Notes under the pieces: model-generated
What the model was told of the DNA's origin: nothing
The model's database searches: none
The model's input: only the letters and a program-made list of their open reading frames with translations
Translations under genes and position numbers: made by a program
Part shown: piece by piece, positions 50,901 to 63,525 of the stretch
Layout: each line of letters starts with the position of its first letter
Position numbering within the stretch: the first letter of the stretch is position 1
Assembly: GCA_013398015.1 (NCBI GenBank)
Contig: VZRR01008209.1
Coordinates: forward strand, 136,847 to 200,846
Reading direction: 5' to 3'
Source: Oreocharis arfaki
Lineage: Eukaryota > Chordata > Aves > Passeriformes > Paramythiidae
Length of the DNA: 64,000 nucleotides

Positions 50901-53900
50901 ATGCCTCAAAGTGACTTCTCAATGATAAGGTTTTAAGAGAAGATGAATTAATCTTATTTTATGTATGACAAAAATACATCTATTTTATTTCTTAATAACA
51001 TTTAATTTCTTAATAATAATTCTTTATTTATTTTTATTTAATGAACTATTTAAATGAGTTCTTTTCTGAAAGGACACGTATCAATCAATGATCTGGAAAG
51101 AATCAGAAGATCAAGTGACCATTTTATGTTCATTACGTTTCTTAAGAAAAAGGAGAGATTGATGATGATTCACATTAATGAGGAATAACTAGTAGTCATA
51201 ACTAAATAGATAAAGTGCTAAGATGTTCAGTTATTCTACAGTTTCTCAGTCACTGTTAAAACTATCTTGGTAGTAGGAAAGTAACCTTTTTCCTAAAAAA
51301 TTATCTCTGTATAACTAGAAAAAATAAAAATCATACTAGAGCACCTTCAGAATATTTATATTAAAGGTGTTTATGAACTAAGTATTTAGATGCTCTGTGA
51401 AACTTAAATCTTACACAATCATTAGAAAAAGAGATAAATCACTTCAATTATGAAACAGACAAGAAATACAGCTATAAACTGATATTTATGTCAGTTTGAG
51501 AGCAATAAATATATTAGCTTAAGGAAAATAAGACAACACAAAAAAACCTGACATGGTTAATATAAAAAGAATGTGCTTGAATCTGTAAAATGCAATAGAT
51601 GGCTCAAGAGTTGCTCTCTTGGTGAAAATAGTGCTTTTTTATTGTTGGTGTAATCATTGTTAGTGTGAAACAGCAGTCCCATAGAGGTCAGTTGTGTAGA
51701 GGGGCCTTTCCTCAGCTAATCCAAGTTTTGTATTGGACTTTTAAAGAAATGTTTGTTGTATATAAAAATTGCATGTGAAAAACCTGAGTCCTGCATGTAT
51801 GACAATTATACCTGTTTGGTTTTGATGCTGCCATCTGAGTCTGTAATTGTGGTAGGCTACCAAATGTCAGGTAACTTGGTTAAGAGGCCTTGGTCTAGGA
51901 ATGAACATCTTTAGAAACACAAAACTGAAATCAACTGTGAAGTTAATGTTTTGATACTGAAGCTATAGTGTACTAAAGAGAAGCAGGCTTTCAGTTCATG
52001 AGGTCAATATTAGCTTGTATTCAATATGTATTGGACCATGCTGCCTACAAAAGTTATGAAAATTTGCCTCGTTTTATATAGTTTTTGAACAATAAGAATT
52101 ATATATCATTTTGGATTAATTAACACGTTAGAAGGGGTAAATTATACTTTGCTCTTGAGTGAGTCCATGGGGAATATGAGTGCAAAAGAGCATCTCCTCT
52201 AAACAGCCTCCATCATTGCAACAATCAGGTACAGGTTATGTCCAAGGAGCACAAAGACAGGGTTCAGCAGTTCTTAGATGACTGTTCTATCTGTTCACTT
52301 GTGTAGCCCTATTTATTGAGCTAAGGATCCTAATTTTTTTTTTTTATACAGACTAGTATTTTTGTGACTTTTTACCAAGCCTAGGAAAAGCTACGAGTAA
52401 TCAACACTGTATCTCAACAGCCACTTATTCCAGTACCTAATAATGTATATTCTTAAGACAACAGGTTTTGCCCACTCTAGTAAATGAAAGGCTTCAGGCA
52501 CTAAGTATGAAACCACCTGGAGCATATTAGCATGTTTGTACAGCTAAACTCTCCTCCCAACCAAAACAGGGGGACTGTATCCAAACTGCCTTTGAGACTT
52601 AAATCTGTCCTGTCCTGAGCCCTGTCAGGACATTGACTGAGAGACTGCTAAAGAACCTGGGCCAAAATATTGCATAGAACATGCTCACAGTCTGCTAGTT
52701 TTGATGGCATGAATCTGGATCTTTAGTCACATCAAGAAATTAATCCTAACTCTGTTTCCAACAGTTCTGCCTCAATCTGTGAGTCTGGTCCCAGCATAAA
52801 GAATTAAGGACTAATGAGTTACTTCTGTCATGAAAGAAAGAAGATAAAATTCTTCTTCTTAAAGAACGATTTTATAAAAGAGCAGGTCTGAAAACAGAAG
52901 CATTATTACATCTTTGCAAGGAGCAGAGCAAGATTGCAATGTGGTAGAGGAGTCCATGAGAATTTGCTATTTAAACTTCCTTACCGATTCAGGGATTCTC
53001 TGTAGTAAGGAAATTACTTATTTTAGAGCTATAGGGATGTAAAGTGTATCTTTTCAAACTCAAATTCAACAGAACTTTGGTTCCTTTGCTGGCAATTAAA
53101 CCTACTGAGAGAAAGAGATTTAAATGTTGGCACTAATTTTTCATGTGAACACTATAATTAAATTAGTGAGGCAATAGCAGCAATGACATATGCAAAGCAA
53201 GGTTTATATTAATTTATACATTTATACATTTGTATAAATTCTGAAATACATACTCTTTATCATGAGTAACCGTGAAAAAGAACTGTATATGATTAATTTT
53301 AGACTCAGAGCCAAAGGGGAAACTGCTTCTCAGTAAACAACGGTGTTACCCTGCTTACAGCACAGGTGTATGGACGCTGTTCACACAGAAGTGAACAGTG
53401 ATCACAAATTGGGCAAAGGCAGGGAAAAGTACTTAAGTCAACAGAGAGGGAGTGAACAGCCATGTGAGTGACTTGAAAATATGTGACGTCCCTGAAAAAT
53501 ATGTTCTTAATCCCGAGATTTAGAAATTTGCAGATCAGAACTGTTGCTAGGTGATCGCATTGCCTTCTGGAACAGTTTATGCCACTAGTGTACTCCCATA
53601 AGGAAATGATAAGGTCATTCTCACTATAAATCTTTTTGCGTACAAGAAGAAGGATTTTATACAGATTTATAGAGTTAATGCTCATTCATGAGCACCCAAT
53701 GCTGTCTAGACATGCCATCTGTGGGGCTTTATCTTCCTCTTCAGAATGGCTCAAGTCTTTCATCCATTATCAGCAGTATATGGATGTCTTGAACAGCTTT
53801 ACTGTTTGAGAAAATCAACTGAGCTTGAATAGCTAATGCACATGACTGAATTTTGTTCACAGTGGATGATGAAGCAAGAACAATTTGAGTTTTTTATAAC

Positions 53901-54273
53901 TTAACAGAAGTCGCTTCCAATTTTACAGATTCTCCATGTTCTTTGGTCTGCTACCTGCAGGAACCATTTGAATAACTAGCTAGAGGTGTAACCTATCCTT
54001 CACGGCTGAGCACATTTACCAAGATTTAGAACCAGCACCTATGATCCATAGACTTTTACTGGAGAATGCAAATGTCTTGTTAAGTAGTAGACAGAGTCTG
54101 ACAGAGAAGTAACTTATGATTATGCAGATTTTCCTTTTTCTTTTCAAACACTAACTGGAAATATTGCTAATGGACTGTCATACCTTTTTTTTTTTTTAGC
54201 ACAAGTGAATCATATTAATTCATTTGGTATTTTTAGCCACCCACGACTCAATGGAAAAAAATCTTGTGTCTTC
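47909..54273. other. No recognised gene
   Basis: About 6.4 kb of AT-rich DNA. The longest frame is 126 codons on - at 53305-53685, with a Cys/His-containing stretch but no spacing that I can match to a known domain. At this base composition a few frames of that length are expected. A small duplication of 'ttgcctttaact' occurs near 48079-48110. Confidence 0.5.
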
Positions 54274-54279
54274 AGAGAA
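54274..54279. repeat. Target-site duplication, left copy (AGAGAA)
   Basis: Six bases immediately before the LTR at 54280, repeated exactly at 54604-54609. Confidence 0.75.
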
Positions 54280-54603
54280 TGTTGCAGTTGAAGCACAGGC
54301 AGCAGAAAAAATGGAGGTCCGAGTCAAAGCTCAGGTTGAGGCAAATGATAACCCACTTTATTTAATTACAGGCAGGCCTTATATAATCCTTGCATTGGTC
54401 TATGCCAAGGATCATTGGTCCCTGGTCCAACCACCTCTCCAAGTGATTGGCCAGACCCCACACCACCTGTTAGACTCCTAACAAGACACACCTGCAAGAT
54501 GTTTAGAAAAGCATCTTGCTTGTTTATGTTGAAACCAAGGACTTTAACAGAATACTTGCAAAATGCTGGATTTTCCTCTGCCAGGAGCTTTTCAGCATCC
54601 ACA
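54280..54603 (-). mobile_element. Solo ERV LTR (324 bp), antisense, perfect 6-bp target duplication
   Basis: On the - strand the LTR opens with TGTGGATGCTG and closes with CTGCAACA, giving a TGT...ACA terminal pair. The flanks AGAGAA (54274-54279) and AGAGAA (54604-54609) are identical. Six-base duplications are typical of class II (ERVK, betaretrovirus-like) elements. Within the U3 part two CCAAT words precede a strong TATA element (- strand, 54379-54386). AATAAA lies only about 17 bases further on, at 54357-54362. A pyrimidine-rich U5 follows. No internal retroviral sequence is present, so it is a solo LTR. Short frames overlapping it are not genes. I cannot name the subfamily. Confidence 0.8.
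54357..54386 (-). promoter_or_regulatory. TATA element and AATAAA of the 54280-54603 LTR
   Basis: TATA-type TTATATAA at 54379-54386 and AATAAA at 54357-54362, both read on -. Their closeness means transcription would begin near or after the polyadenylation signal, so the signal would lie in U3 or at the very start of R. Confidence 0.6.
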
Positions 54604-54609
54604 AGAGAA
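54604..54609. repeat. Target-site duplication, right copy (AGAGAA)
   Basis: Exact repeat of 54274-54279 on the other side of the LTR. Confidence 0.75.
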
Positions 54610-57600
54610 CATTAAATGTGCAGGACCCCATTCATGGTAGATCCTCTGTTGTTCCATACGCCAGCTTTTCTGATCATTGTTGAGTGATCTTTCTCTGTCT
54701 GACCAACATGCCCACAAGCTGCATAAATGCCATAGGGAGCAGTTAGAAATGTAAGGATATTAATTTCACAAGAAAAAGAGAAATGCATTTGAATAGTCTG
54801 TGGTTTGGTGAACTTTACCTCCTGGCAAGCTGCTGTACTCAGTTACAAAACCTGTATTTAATACTGTGTCTGCCTGAATAAGCAATGCTTTCTAGTCTGC
54901 AGAGTGCCTTTCACTACAATACAGAGGGACATGGCCTACTTTACGTAGCAGATACCCTGTAATCAGTAAAGATAAAATAATATTTTTAAGCTGAAAGTCT
55001 GTAAGAAGCTAGGTTTAGGAAACATTCTGTTCAATGATTTTAAAGCAACTTGTCTATCTAAAATTAGCTTTATATACAATAATCAATGTGCCACACACAT
55101 ATAAGTGTTCCTGCTGCCTAATAATTTTAATCTGAATTTTTCTTCACATTAGATTATTTTCAGGCCCTACCCTGAAAGTTAAGGCTAAAAAACAAAACAA
55201 AAAATAGGCTGAATTTTGGAATTAAATATACAGACTTAAGAGGCCTTCAGAGAAAAGGGAAAAAATGTTCACTGAAACTGGGAGAGTGAAAATGAAATAT
55301 CACTGAACACAAGTCCTAGAAAAAATCTTAGGGCAATAATTTCCAGAGGAGAAAAATATACTGAAATTTATAAATAATGAAGCAAATTTTCTGGTGGGCA
55401 CAGTAAAATTTGTAAAAACACAAAGAAAGTGTGCTTAGTTGAACAACTAAGTTTGAAAATATATTTTGGGACTTTAAACAAACCTTCTTAAATAGAATTA
55501 TTTTAAACATTTTTTAAAATATATAACGCCTTACAGCTTCACCTTTCGTATTATTATAAGAGTAAATTCTTTCCCTTTTTCTCTGTCAGTAATGGAATGC
55601 GATTAAGTAACACTCACCAAGACAGAACCTTTTTCCATTTCATCTACAACCTTTTTTCATTTGCCAGCAGCAATACTGCTGCCTTTGGATGATGCTTAAG
55701 TCTAACTAAAATAGAGAGTCATCATGCACAATTTATAAATGCATTGTGCTGAACTGAATAATGGTTTATTCATGATTCTGAGGCTACATTCATACATGGA
55801 AAACTTTCATGCTTCTCCTTTTGAAAGTGAAAATATTGCTAAAATGCAAGACTATTTTCTATAATGACCTGTGGAAGCATCAAGGAAATAATGTCCAAAC
55901 AGACTCACACCTATTGAGTCTCCAGCAGCATGAAGATGAGAAAAATAATCTGAGTCATATTGTTATGCTATTTAGTATTTGTTTGATTTTGGGATTGGTT
56001 CAAGAGTCTTCTTCCTGTCTTCAGGAAATTAAGGTCTAACATATTTCTTAAGCATTTATATAAAACTTTTCAGATGTTCCATAGCAATCTTTTGAAAATA
56101 TCTTCCCTATAATTTCAGTACATATTGAGAAGTTGTATTGAGAACTAATACTTAAAATATTCAGGGGACTCATAATTTCTCATATGCTCTTCACTGAACA
56201 TTATCATCAAATGTCTAATAATTTATATGAGCAGTACCTTTCTAAATATTCTGTCAGCTTTATTGTCTGAGGGATTAGAAAGTTGACCAGTGGAATTCAG
56301 TGTTAAAAATTTACAGGGAAAATCCCAAATTTTTTCTTATGTAGAAGGCTTCCATTAAAACATTAATGGAAGCTCTATCTACCAATTTGACTTACTGCCC
56401 TTCAGGCACTATCACATCACTTTTTTTTTTTTTTTTTTTATCCCCCATTTCTTGTATTCACCTATTAGAGTTACACCTGCTCAGCAGTTTTCCCAGAATT
56501 TTCCACAACACATTACTTGTCAGGGTCTAGAGATAGTCATATACTGGCAGCCTGTGCATTTAATACAGACTGCAGAAACGTCTGTAAATTTTTGTGATCA
56601 CTGCTTACTCTATTTTAAATTTAACTAAAAGTAATGACAATGTGGTATATTTGGTTTGAGATTACTTTGGCTGCTTGCTGATCATGTTGCATAAAGGGGA
56701 AGTGAATTGATTTTGAGACAGCTACAGATGGACAAAAGTTGCCTGGCTGATAAAACTAAGAACATATTTTGTGATACAGAGCTCAGCTTTCTTTATTTTC
56801 TTTCCAAGATAATACTTATGAGAAGAAAGGTGAGACGTTTTGCTCAGCGAAGGAGTAATCATGCATGAAAATAGAAATATTTGACTGATTGGCCAGTACT
56901 TGGAAATATTAGACTAGATCTTCCATAGAATTTATTCTCTACTTCAGTGTTTATTAAATATTCATAGCTGTTTTGTGTATTAGGAGTTTTATAGCAAAAT
57001 GTTACTTCTTTTATGATCGTGTAAAGACCCCTGGGGGACTACTTCTGTGGAACGCCATTTTTAACACATAATGGGCAGCAACACGTCAGCTAAAACTGAT
57101 TGAGAATTAATTTTATCTCTCTCATTTTGTAGCAAGCTCTTTTTCCTTTATATGCTCTTGGAAATTCATCATATGCATCAATAAAATGATCTTGTGCTGA
57201 TCACATGAAACCAGGCTTTCTATTGCTTTTATATTTTACTATCCAGTCACAAGATATTTTTCATGATCATTAGTAATATTTTTCCATTTTCTTTTCCTTC
57301 TAGCAGTTGCTTTTCTCCAGTTCATGCATTATGTCACTTGCAGTGACATTGATCAGACTGCCTCCCATTCTCTGTTTCTGAGCACTCTAGCCTATTGCAT
57401 CCTAATTATAGTGTATTTTAGAATTCCCTGGCTGGGGCATTAGTTCAGTACTAACTCACACAGAAGAGTGTCTCCCACTGAGTCAGTAGCACTAAAAAAC
57501 TTGCTACAACACTGAAGTGTTCCTTAGAGGTCTCCCTCTCTTCTATTAATTCAACCTGAATGTGCTTAGTTTGTTAGGTCTGACAGGATTACAATCCATG

Positions 57601-59102
57601 GTAGCACAACTGCCTGGGTTCATAGAAGAATGTTGGAGATTTGACAGTGGTTTTTCAAGACAATAATTTTCCAGTGGAAGAACGGTGATTCCAACAAGGA
57701 TTGACTAAAAAAACCAAATTCAAATAAATTACTTTATAAAAAAATTCAGAGTAATAATTTCTTTATAAGATGTGGAATTATACTAAAAATCTTCAGTACA
57801 ACATATTTAATTTGCAAATATCAATGTAATTGAAACTTCATAATAAAAAGGATTTATTAATTTTTTATATATTGCATACCTAAATATATGGATTTTAGAT
57901 GAAAAGGAGTGAAGAAAACATCTTTCAAAACAGAGGATTCATATTACATCTTAAACCTCAGAAGTCCTCTACATTCTTTTAAATATGTCCTAATATTTAC
58001 TGATACATCAGAATTAAGTAGTCAATCTGAAGAATGGTAAGAATTTCTACAAATTAGGTCTGAATAATCCTGATAATCTAGCTCTAAGAAATCTAGTCTA
58101 AAAGGTATTTTCCCTGTCATTTTACTAAGTTGAGTCATTAACGCACTCTCTGAGAGCATGGATAGTCTTAGTGATTTCTCTACATCTAAAGACTGTTGAT
58201 AAAATGTTGCAGAAAACCTTAATGGTTTTTAAGAAAACCTTAAAGATCATTGAGCATAGTAATGTATGAAGCAAAATGAAAAATAGTAGCAGCAGTAGAA
58301 GTCTTGACTGTGTTAGGTCTTAGGAACAAGAAAGGCAACTGTTTGGCACCCTATGATCTGAGCTGTGCTAACTGTATTTGTTCATGGTTATAACACATCC
58401 ATAATTGCTCTAACAGCAAGGGCCCACAGTTCTGGACGACTCCCTCTCTGTTAAATGTGCTAAGCATGATAGAAGCAGAATTTACCATTATTTTGCAGAA
58501 CTCATTCCTGGAACTCAAGCTTCTTGGGTATTTTGAGATTTATGATAACTTTCCTCAAGTATATGACAGAAGTACTTGAACTACCTTCAGAGCTTCAGTT
58601 GTCATTTATAACCTGACATATGAGTTCATGTACATTACAAAACCTTGAAATCCAGTCGTTCTCCTCATCTATAGCTGTAATGTTACAGTGCTTATATCTT
58701 ATAACAGCAGTTTTTATCAGAAAATCTCAACGTATGAAAAGAGAAAGCCAGTATTAGTTCTTTAAATAATTGTTGTACAAAACATATTCTTGAATTTATG
58801 AGCAAAATGAAAGCTGCCTTTTTCTCCCACAATAGTGGTGATTGTTACTCCTTCACAACATTGACACATTGGTAATATGTTCTGTAGAGTCTTTTTCTGT
58901 TTGTTTTCCTTTTCATGGGTTTGAATAACCATAAAGAAATTCCAGTTAATGCCTCTCATTTAATGAAGACACTCTTTTACCAGCTGCCCTGACTGCAGCT
59001 GCTTTCCAGAAATGGCATACTGTAAACCTTAATTTATCTGACATTATGGCAGCCTCATATTTTTTGATATCACTGTAATGAATAAAGGTACTATACCTCC
59101 AG
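54610..59102. other. No recognised gene
   Basis: About 4.5 kb of AT-rich DNA; T run at about 56421-56439; open frames up to 76 codons without motifs; no recognised repeat. Confidence 0.5.
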
Positions 59103-59108
59103 GGTCAT
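59103..59108. repeat. Target-site duplication, left copy (GGTCAT)
   Basis: Six bases immediately before the LTR at 59109, repeated exactly at 59660-59665. Confidence 0.85.
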
Positions 59109-59659
59109 TGTTGGGGCGGTTGAGCTGGCAACGGTAGAAGTCGAGATGCCAGGAACTGGTGCTGGAGAGACCCTGCACTGGTGGGTCAACTCAGAAAGTA
59201 AATAGCTCCCCCAGCTCGGGTTACTGGGAAAGACTTCTTCCATCAGGCAGTACCTGTCTGGTACCTGGTCCCCCACTCTGCCCCTTCCCTCTGGTTGTTG
59301 TATCCCTCTGCCTTCCCCCTGCCCCTTGCCCCCAGGTATTTGGTTGCTGGTGGTTTGCCAGCCCCCATTTCTGTTACCACTTATAAGCTTGTACACAAAG
59401 CCTGCTTGCCCTCTTTCACGTCTGATCCCTTCGGAATAAACCTTTCGGAATCCATGCGCAGAGCCCTCCGAACTCTTTGCCTCTGGTAACGCCTGAGCTA
59501 TCCTGGCCTGGGTGCGGGGCTGTGTCTCGGTGCCATCCATCGGCACGGGGGCTGGAAGTCGGCCTGCGAGGTGCCGAGCTGCACCCCCAGGGCATCCCTT
59601 GCAGGGGATGCTTTTGGGTTAGTGCGGCGATTTCAGCCATCCCACAGCACCCCGCATCA
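59109..59659 (+). mobile_element. Solo ERVK-type LTR (551 bp), perfect 6-bp target duplication
   Basis: A complete LTR: TGTTGGGGC at the 5' end, CCCGCATCA at the 3' end, and GGTCAT directly repeated at 59103-59108 and 59660-59665. A 6-bp duplication fits class II (ERVK) integration. U3 (about 59109-59400) is C/T-rich with several 'tgcccc' words and ends at a TATA-type element at 59382-59387. AATAAA follows at 59435-59440. The GC-rich remainder with 'gcctctggtaacgcctgag' is R/U5. The element is GC-rich and retains CpG sites against its AT-rich surroundings, and its target duplication is intact; both suggest it is relatively young. No gag-pol-env body is present. The 151-codon - frame at 59091-59546 is antisense to the LTR and shared with the other copy, so it is not a host gene. 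Confidence 0.9.
59382..59440 (+). promoter_or_regulatory. Core promoter and polyadenylation signal of the 59109-59659 LTR
   Basis: TATAAG at 59382-59387 and AATAAA at 59435-59440 are separated by about 50 bases. The same spacing is found in the inverted copy, so the unit is conserved between the two LTRs. Confidence 0.65.
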
Positions 59660-59665
59660 GGTCAT
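59660..59665. repeat. Target-site duplication, right copy (GGTCAT)
   Basis: Exact repeat of 59103-59108. Confidence 0.85.
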
Positions 59666-60009
59666 CAACTCATTATTTCTGACGTAGAAGAGAACATGTA
59701 TTATCCCACTCCATTTCTGTTTTCTGCTTAGTTAATATGTTAAAGATTCGAGGACCAAAAGTACTCTGTAGAACAAACAAGCACTATAAAGCGGCCTTTC
59801 CTCTACATAGAGCTAAACCCCAACTTTTTAAATAGTTTGTGCTCCATTTTTTTTTGTTCTTATCATAAATTACACTTCTCTAAAGAAAAAAAATATTGCT
59901 ATGCATGTCTAAAAAATTGTACTGGTCAAAAGATTTTGCTCCATATTTGCTCAAGCTTCATATTATATATGTTTTTCGTTAGGTAAAATTTTAAAAATAT
60001 TTTTAGAGG

Positions 60010-60579
60010 TGTCATAGTCTAACCCCATGCAGCAGCCAAATACCACACAGCTGCCTCACTCACTCCCTTTCCAGTGGGATGGGGACAGAATCACAAGGGT
60101 AAAAGCTGAAATCCTATGGATTGAGTTAAAGACAGTTTATTAAGGAAAGCAAAAGCCTCACATGCAAGCAAATTAATTCACTGCTTCCCATGGGCAGGCA
60201 GGTGTTCAGCCATCTCCTGGAGAGCAGGGCCCCCATTACATGTAACAGTGACTTGGGAAGACAAACACCATCACTTCAAACATTGCCCCTTCCTTCTTCT
60301 TCCCCCCACTTTAAATACTGAACATGATGTCATGTGATATGGAAGATCCCTTTTGTCAATTTGAGTCACTTGCCCCAGCTCTGTCTCCTCCCCAGCTTCC
60401 CATGTACTCCCAGCCTCCTTGACAGAAAAACCAGAAAAGGCCTTGCCTCTGTATAAGCTCTGCTCAGCAATAAAAAATATCTCTGTATTATCAACCCTGT
60501 GCTCAGCACAAATCCAAAGCATAACCCTGTACCAGCCACTGTGAGGAAACTTAACTCTACCCCAGCCAAAACCAGCATA
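60010..60579 (-). mobile_element. Bird ERV LTR (570 bp), antisense, widespread family
   Basis: Read on -, the element begins 'tatgctggttttggctggg', where the first CA/TG position is mutated. It continues with 'tggatttgtgctgagcac' and 'attgctgagcagagcttat', then a TATA-type word in 'gtatttaaagtg' (+ coordinates 60310-60317). AATAAA in 'ccttaataaactgtcttta' (60136-60141) follows, and the element ends in 'gactatgaca' at 60010. This is the layout of an LTR family I know as common across birds. It is full length but old. The flanks agg-type (60005-60009) and aatgg (60580-60584) match at three of five bases, which would fit a decayed 5-bp duplication. Frames of 70-83 codons on - inside it are not genes. 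Confidence 0.85.
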
Positions 60580-63525
60580 AATGGTTTGACCTTCTTCTTA
60601 CTTCTGCCTTTTTAAAACGTTTGGTGGTGTCACGGCATAAGCAAAGTTTGTATTGCTAAAGGAAGATAAGAGCAATGAGATTGTTTTTCCAAGTCTTGTA
60701 CATACATGCATGTCTGTTCTCTTTTAGGAAGGTTGTTATTGCTTTGGTAATATTCTAGCAGGTTGCCTGAAATAAAAAGGAGTTAAAAGATTCTTTTTCT
60801 CTATCTGTATATATTTTTTCTGTTTTTCAGCTGTATCACTGTTCAGTTGGAGATAGAACTGAGGAAAAATTAATGTTTTAGAAAGAGGTATAAAGATAAA
60901 GTTGTCAAAACATGCACAATTATATATTTAACAAGAACCTCATGGAGTTAGGAAGTTACATGTTTGTAAAGCAATTATCAAATTAAATTATGAATAAACA
61001 GATTATGTAAAGAAAAGGATTACCTCTATATTATGTAAAACGTTTACATTAAAGCCAGCTTCCACTTTATCACTGTCTGTGATGAATTTTCATTGTAAAC
61101 CAAATGACCAGCCTACATATATTTTTCCCAATAGCCCTCAGCAAAAGGTCAAATCTCTTTTGTTGTGTAATGCTGACCTCCCCTTTCTCCAGCATAAATA
61201 TATGGAGTTTGCATTAGGGAGAATAATTTTTCTCTGGTGCCATAGGTCTGAATAAATGTCTGAACAACGTGCTTCCACACTGTGTATATTAGAATCAGAT
61301 GTGCTAGAGAAGGAACCATTATTTTATTTACATTAAGCTAAAGGGAAGCAAGCAGAGGATAGAAGTAAGATGCATTTTTCTAAGCCTGAACATTCAAAGT
61401 GAAGTTTCCATGTTCTCCTTAATCTGACATCCATTCTTGGGGGTGGATTCAAAGTCATTTACCTGTTAATTAACTGATTGTGGGTGTTGCTAAGGATTTA
61501 CACATCTACATTCCTAGCTACAGCAGCAAATAGCTGCCGGCTATTTGAAACTGCACTGCAAAAAACTGGTGGGACAATTGCTTGAAAAAATCTAGTGATT
61601 TGAGCAAAGAACAATAATATAAGCAAAAAAAATTAGTAAAAATATTAGAAGCTCATAACTAAACACTGGTTATCTAACACTAATAAGATCTTAGAATCTG
61701 GCAGAACAGGAACCAGCTCTCTTACAGGCCTACTCTTCTATATGTCCACGTGAGTCCTTAATAGGTCGTAAGATCTCCAGTCTCGCCTCAAGCTTCATAA
61801 CAGGGGCAAAACTCATTATTGATCTTATTGATCTCTAATTATTTATTTATTTATTTAGTTAGTTAGTTAGTTAGTTAACTAGCTAGCTAGCATCTCTACC
61901 CTTAATACTACAGATCAGACGAGGTTGCTAGGAGCTGTCTGGGGTACCAGCTCAGTGGAAAAGAAGCTATAGCACTGAAAATAAGCACTTCCACATAATA
62001 AGGCATGGCAACATAAAGCTTTCCAGAACAGGATTACAACAACACAGCAAATAATGTATAAAGCTGCTCATTTTCTAGACAAGTAGTGTTGACTTAAGAA
62101 CCTATGCTATCTGTAGTTTTGGAAAGTAACTGTAAGTAATAGGATGCCACTGTTTAAGACTCATATCTTTCACAGTTGTTTTGAATTAAGCTTTGTTACC
62201 AACAGCTAGTGAAGTTAGTTGTGAATTTTCAAATGTTTTTCTCATAAGAGGATTTTTTTCTCCTCTTCTTATAGAATTACAAAATTGTAATAGTGCTGGG
62301 AGAAAGGAAAAGTCTTAGAAACAAAAGTTCTTGTATGTTTATAAATTTCCAAAGGTCTTTTGCTCATTAAGAAATGTTCTTTGGAAAATCCCATTCTCTC
62401 TGGAGTTCAGTGTGGCAACCTCTAACCCTGGAAGCACATAGCAGTGCAGTCCCAGTTGGTGGATTTTAATAAAAAATGTGCGTTAGAACAGTATGCAAAC
62501 ATTTTCTTCTTAGTTCTTCTTCCTTTCGCATTAAGTTTTGCTGAGAAACTAGGTCTTTGTCTCCTAAAAGAGTTCATTTAGTATCAACAGAAAATTCTTC
62601 AGAAAAAATATTTTCTTTGAAAATCAGTCTGTGTCTGTGATTAATGAAAGCTGGATTCTAGTGGTATGTTTTAAATGTGCATATTGGAATTCATTGAATG
62701 TGTTTCTCCTTTTCTTATTTTTGTTGTTTTGCACATTATGCTCTCATAGGTTTTTTACACTATTGTTAGATACTTCCATCAGCATACATTTTTTTTCTTT
62801 CTCTCCTCCCTACAGAAGATTTTTTAGTCTTGAGATTTTTAACATTTGTATATTTTGTAGTGACTAAAAAGGTGCAAAAAAAATGTAAAATGAAGCACTG
62901 ACTATAAGATAGGAACATGCATTAGCTGCATACTTACGTGACAGGATGTAAAAAATGGTGTGATGTTGTTACATAGATATTGATAATGCTGGTGTATTAT
63001 GCCTATCTGTCTGACAGCCACAGTATGGTCGAGCTGAAATTTATCAGTGCTCACAGGGGCAAACTGTCAGTCACATCAAACAGGTGTCAAAGGAGGAGAG
63101 AACACTGGACAAGACACCAAGACAAGATGGTCTCTCTGTGGCTTGCCAAGGCAAATGCAGGCATGGTTTCCATGGAGTGCTGTGGGGATACAAGAAATAC
63201 CACCATGGGATAAAACTGTGAGTGTGTTTAGGACTGATGAACAATACTGTTGCATCAAAATTGGAGGAAGGCCAATAAAAACGGAATTAAAATACGTGGT
63301 GGGTAGTGGTACATACCATAACATGCTGTAGATGATGTGGCTTCCCATCTTCCACTATGTTAATTCCGTACACTGCTGCCTACATGTGTTTTTTGCAAAT
63401 TGCCCTTCCAATTGTTGTATTTTTACATTTTATGAACTTCCCCACTGCAGAGCTTGGCCAACATTTTTGATTGAATATATTAATATTATATTTGTGTTTT
63501 GTTAGTTATAACATAATTTCAATGA
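60580..63525. other. No recognised gene; possible conserved noncoding blocks
   Basis: About 2.9 kb. The part at about 61040-61560 has few long homopolymers, contains words such as 'aaaggtcaaatctcttttg' and 'tacctgttaattaactgat', and looks like conserved noncoding DNA. A base-balanced block at about 63000-63340 carries overlapping frames of 77-94 codons without recognisable motifs. Confidence 0.4.
61839..61891 (+). repeat. Compound tetranucleotide microsatellite
   Basis: Units change along the tract from ATTT (about four) to AGTT (about five) to AGCT (about three), each step one base different from the previous unit. Confidence 0.95.

Noticed and set aside
53305..53685. 126-codon open frame on the - strand with several Cys and His
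   Set aside because: No recognisable domain or Cys/His spacing. A few frames this long are expected by chance in 64 kb at this composition, and no splice context supports it.
59091..59546. 151-codon - frame shared with another locus, looking like a conserved protein
   Set aside because: The sharing is due to the same LTR at both places. The frame is antisense to the LTR's own promoter and runs across both R/U5 and U3.
60005..60584. 5-bp target duplication around the 60010-60579 LTR
   Set aside because: Only three of five bases match, so I do not report it as a feature.
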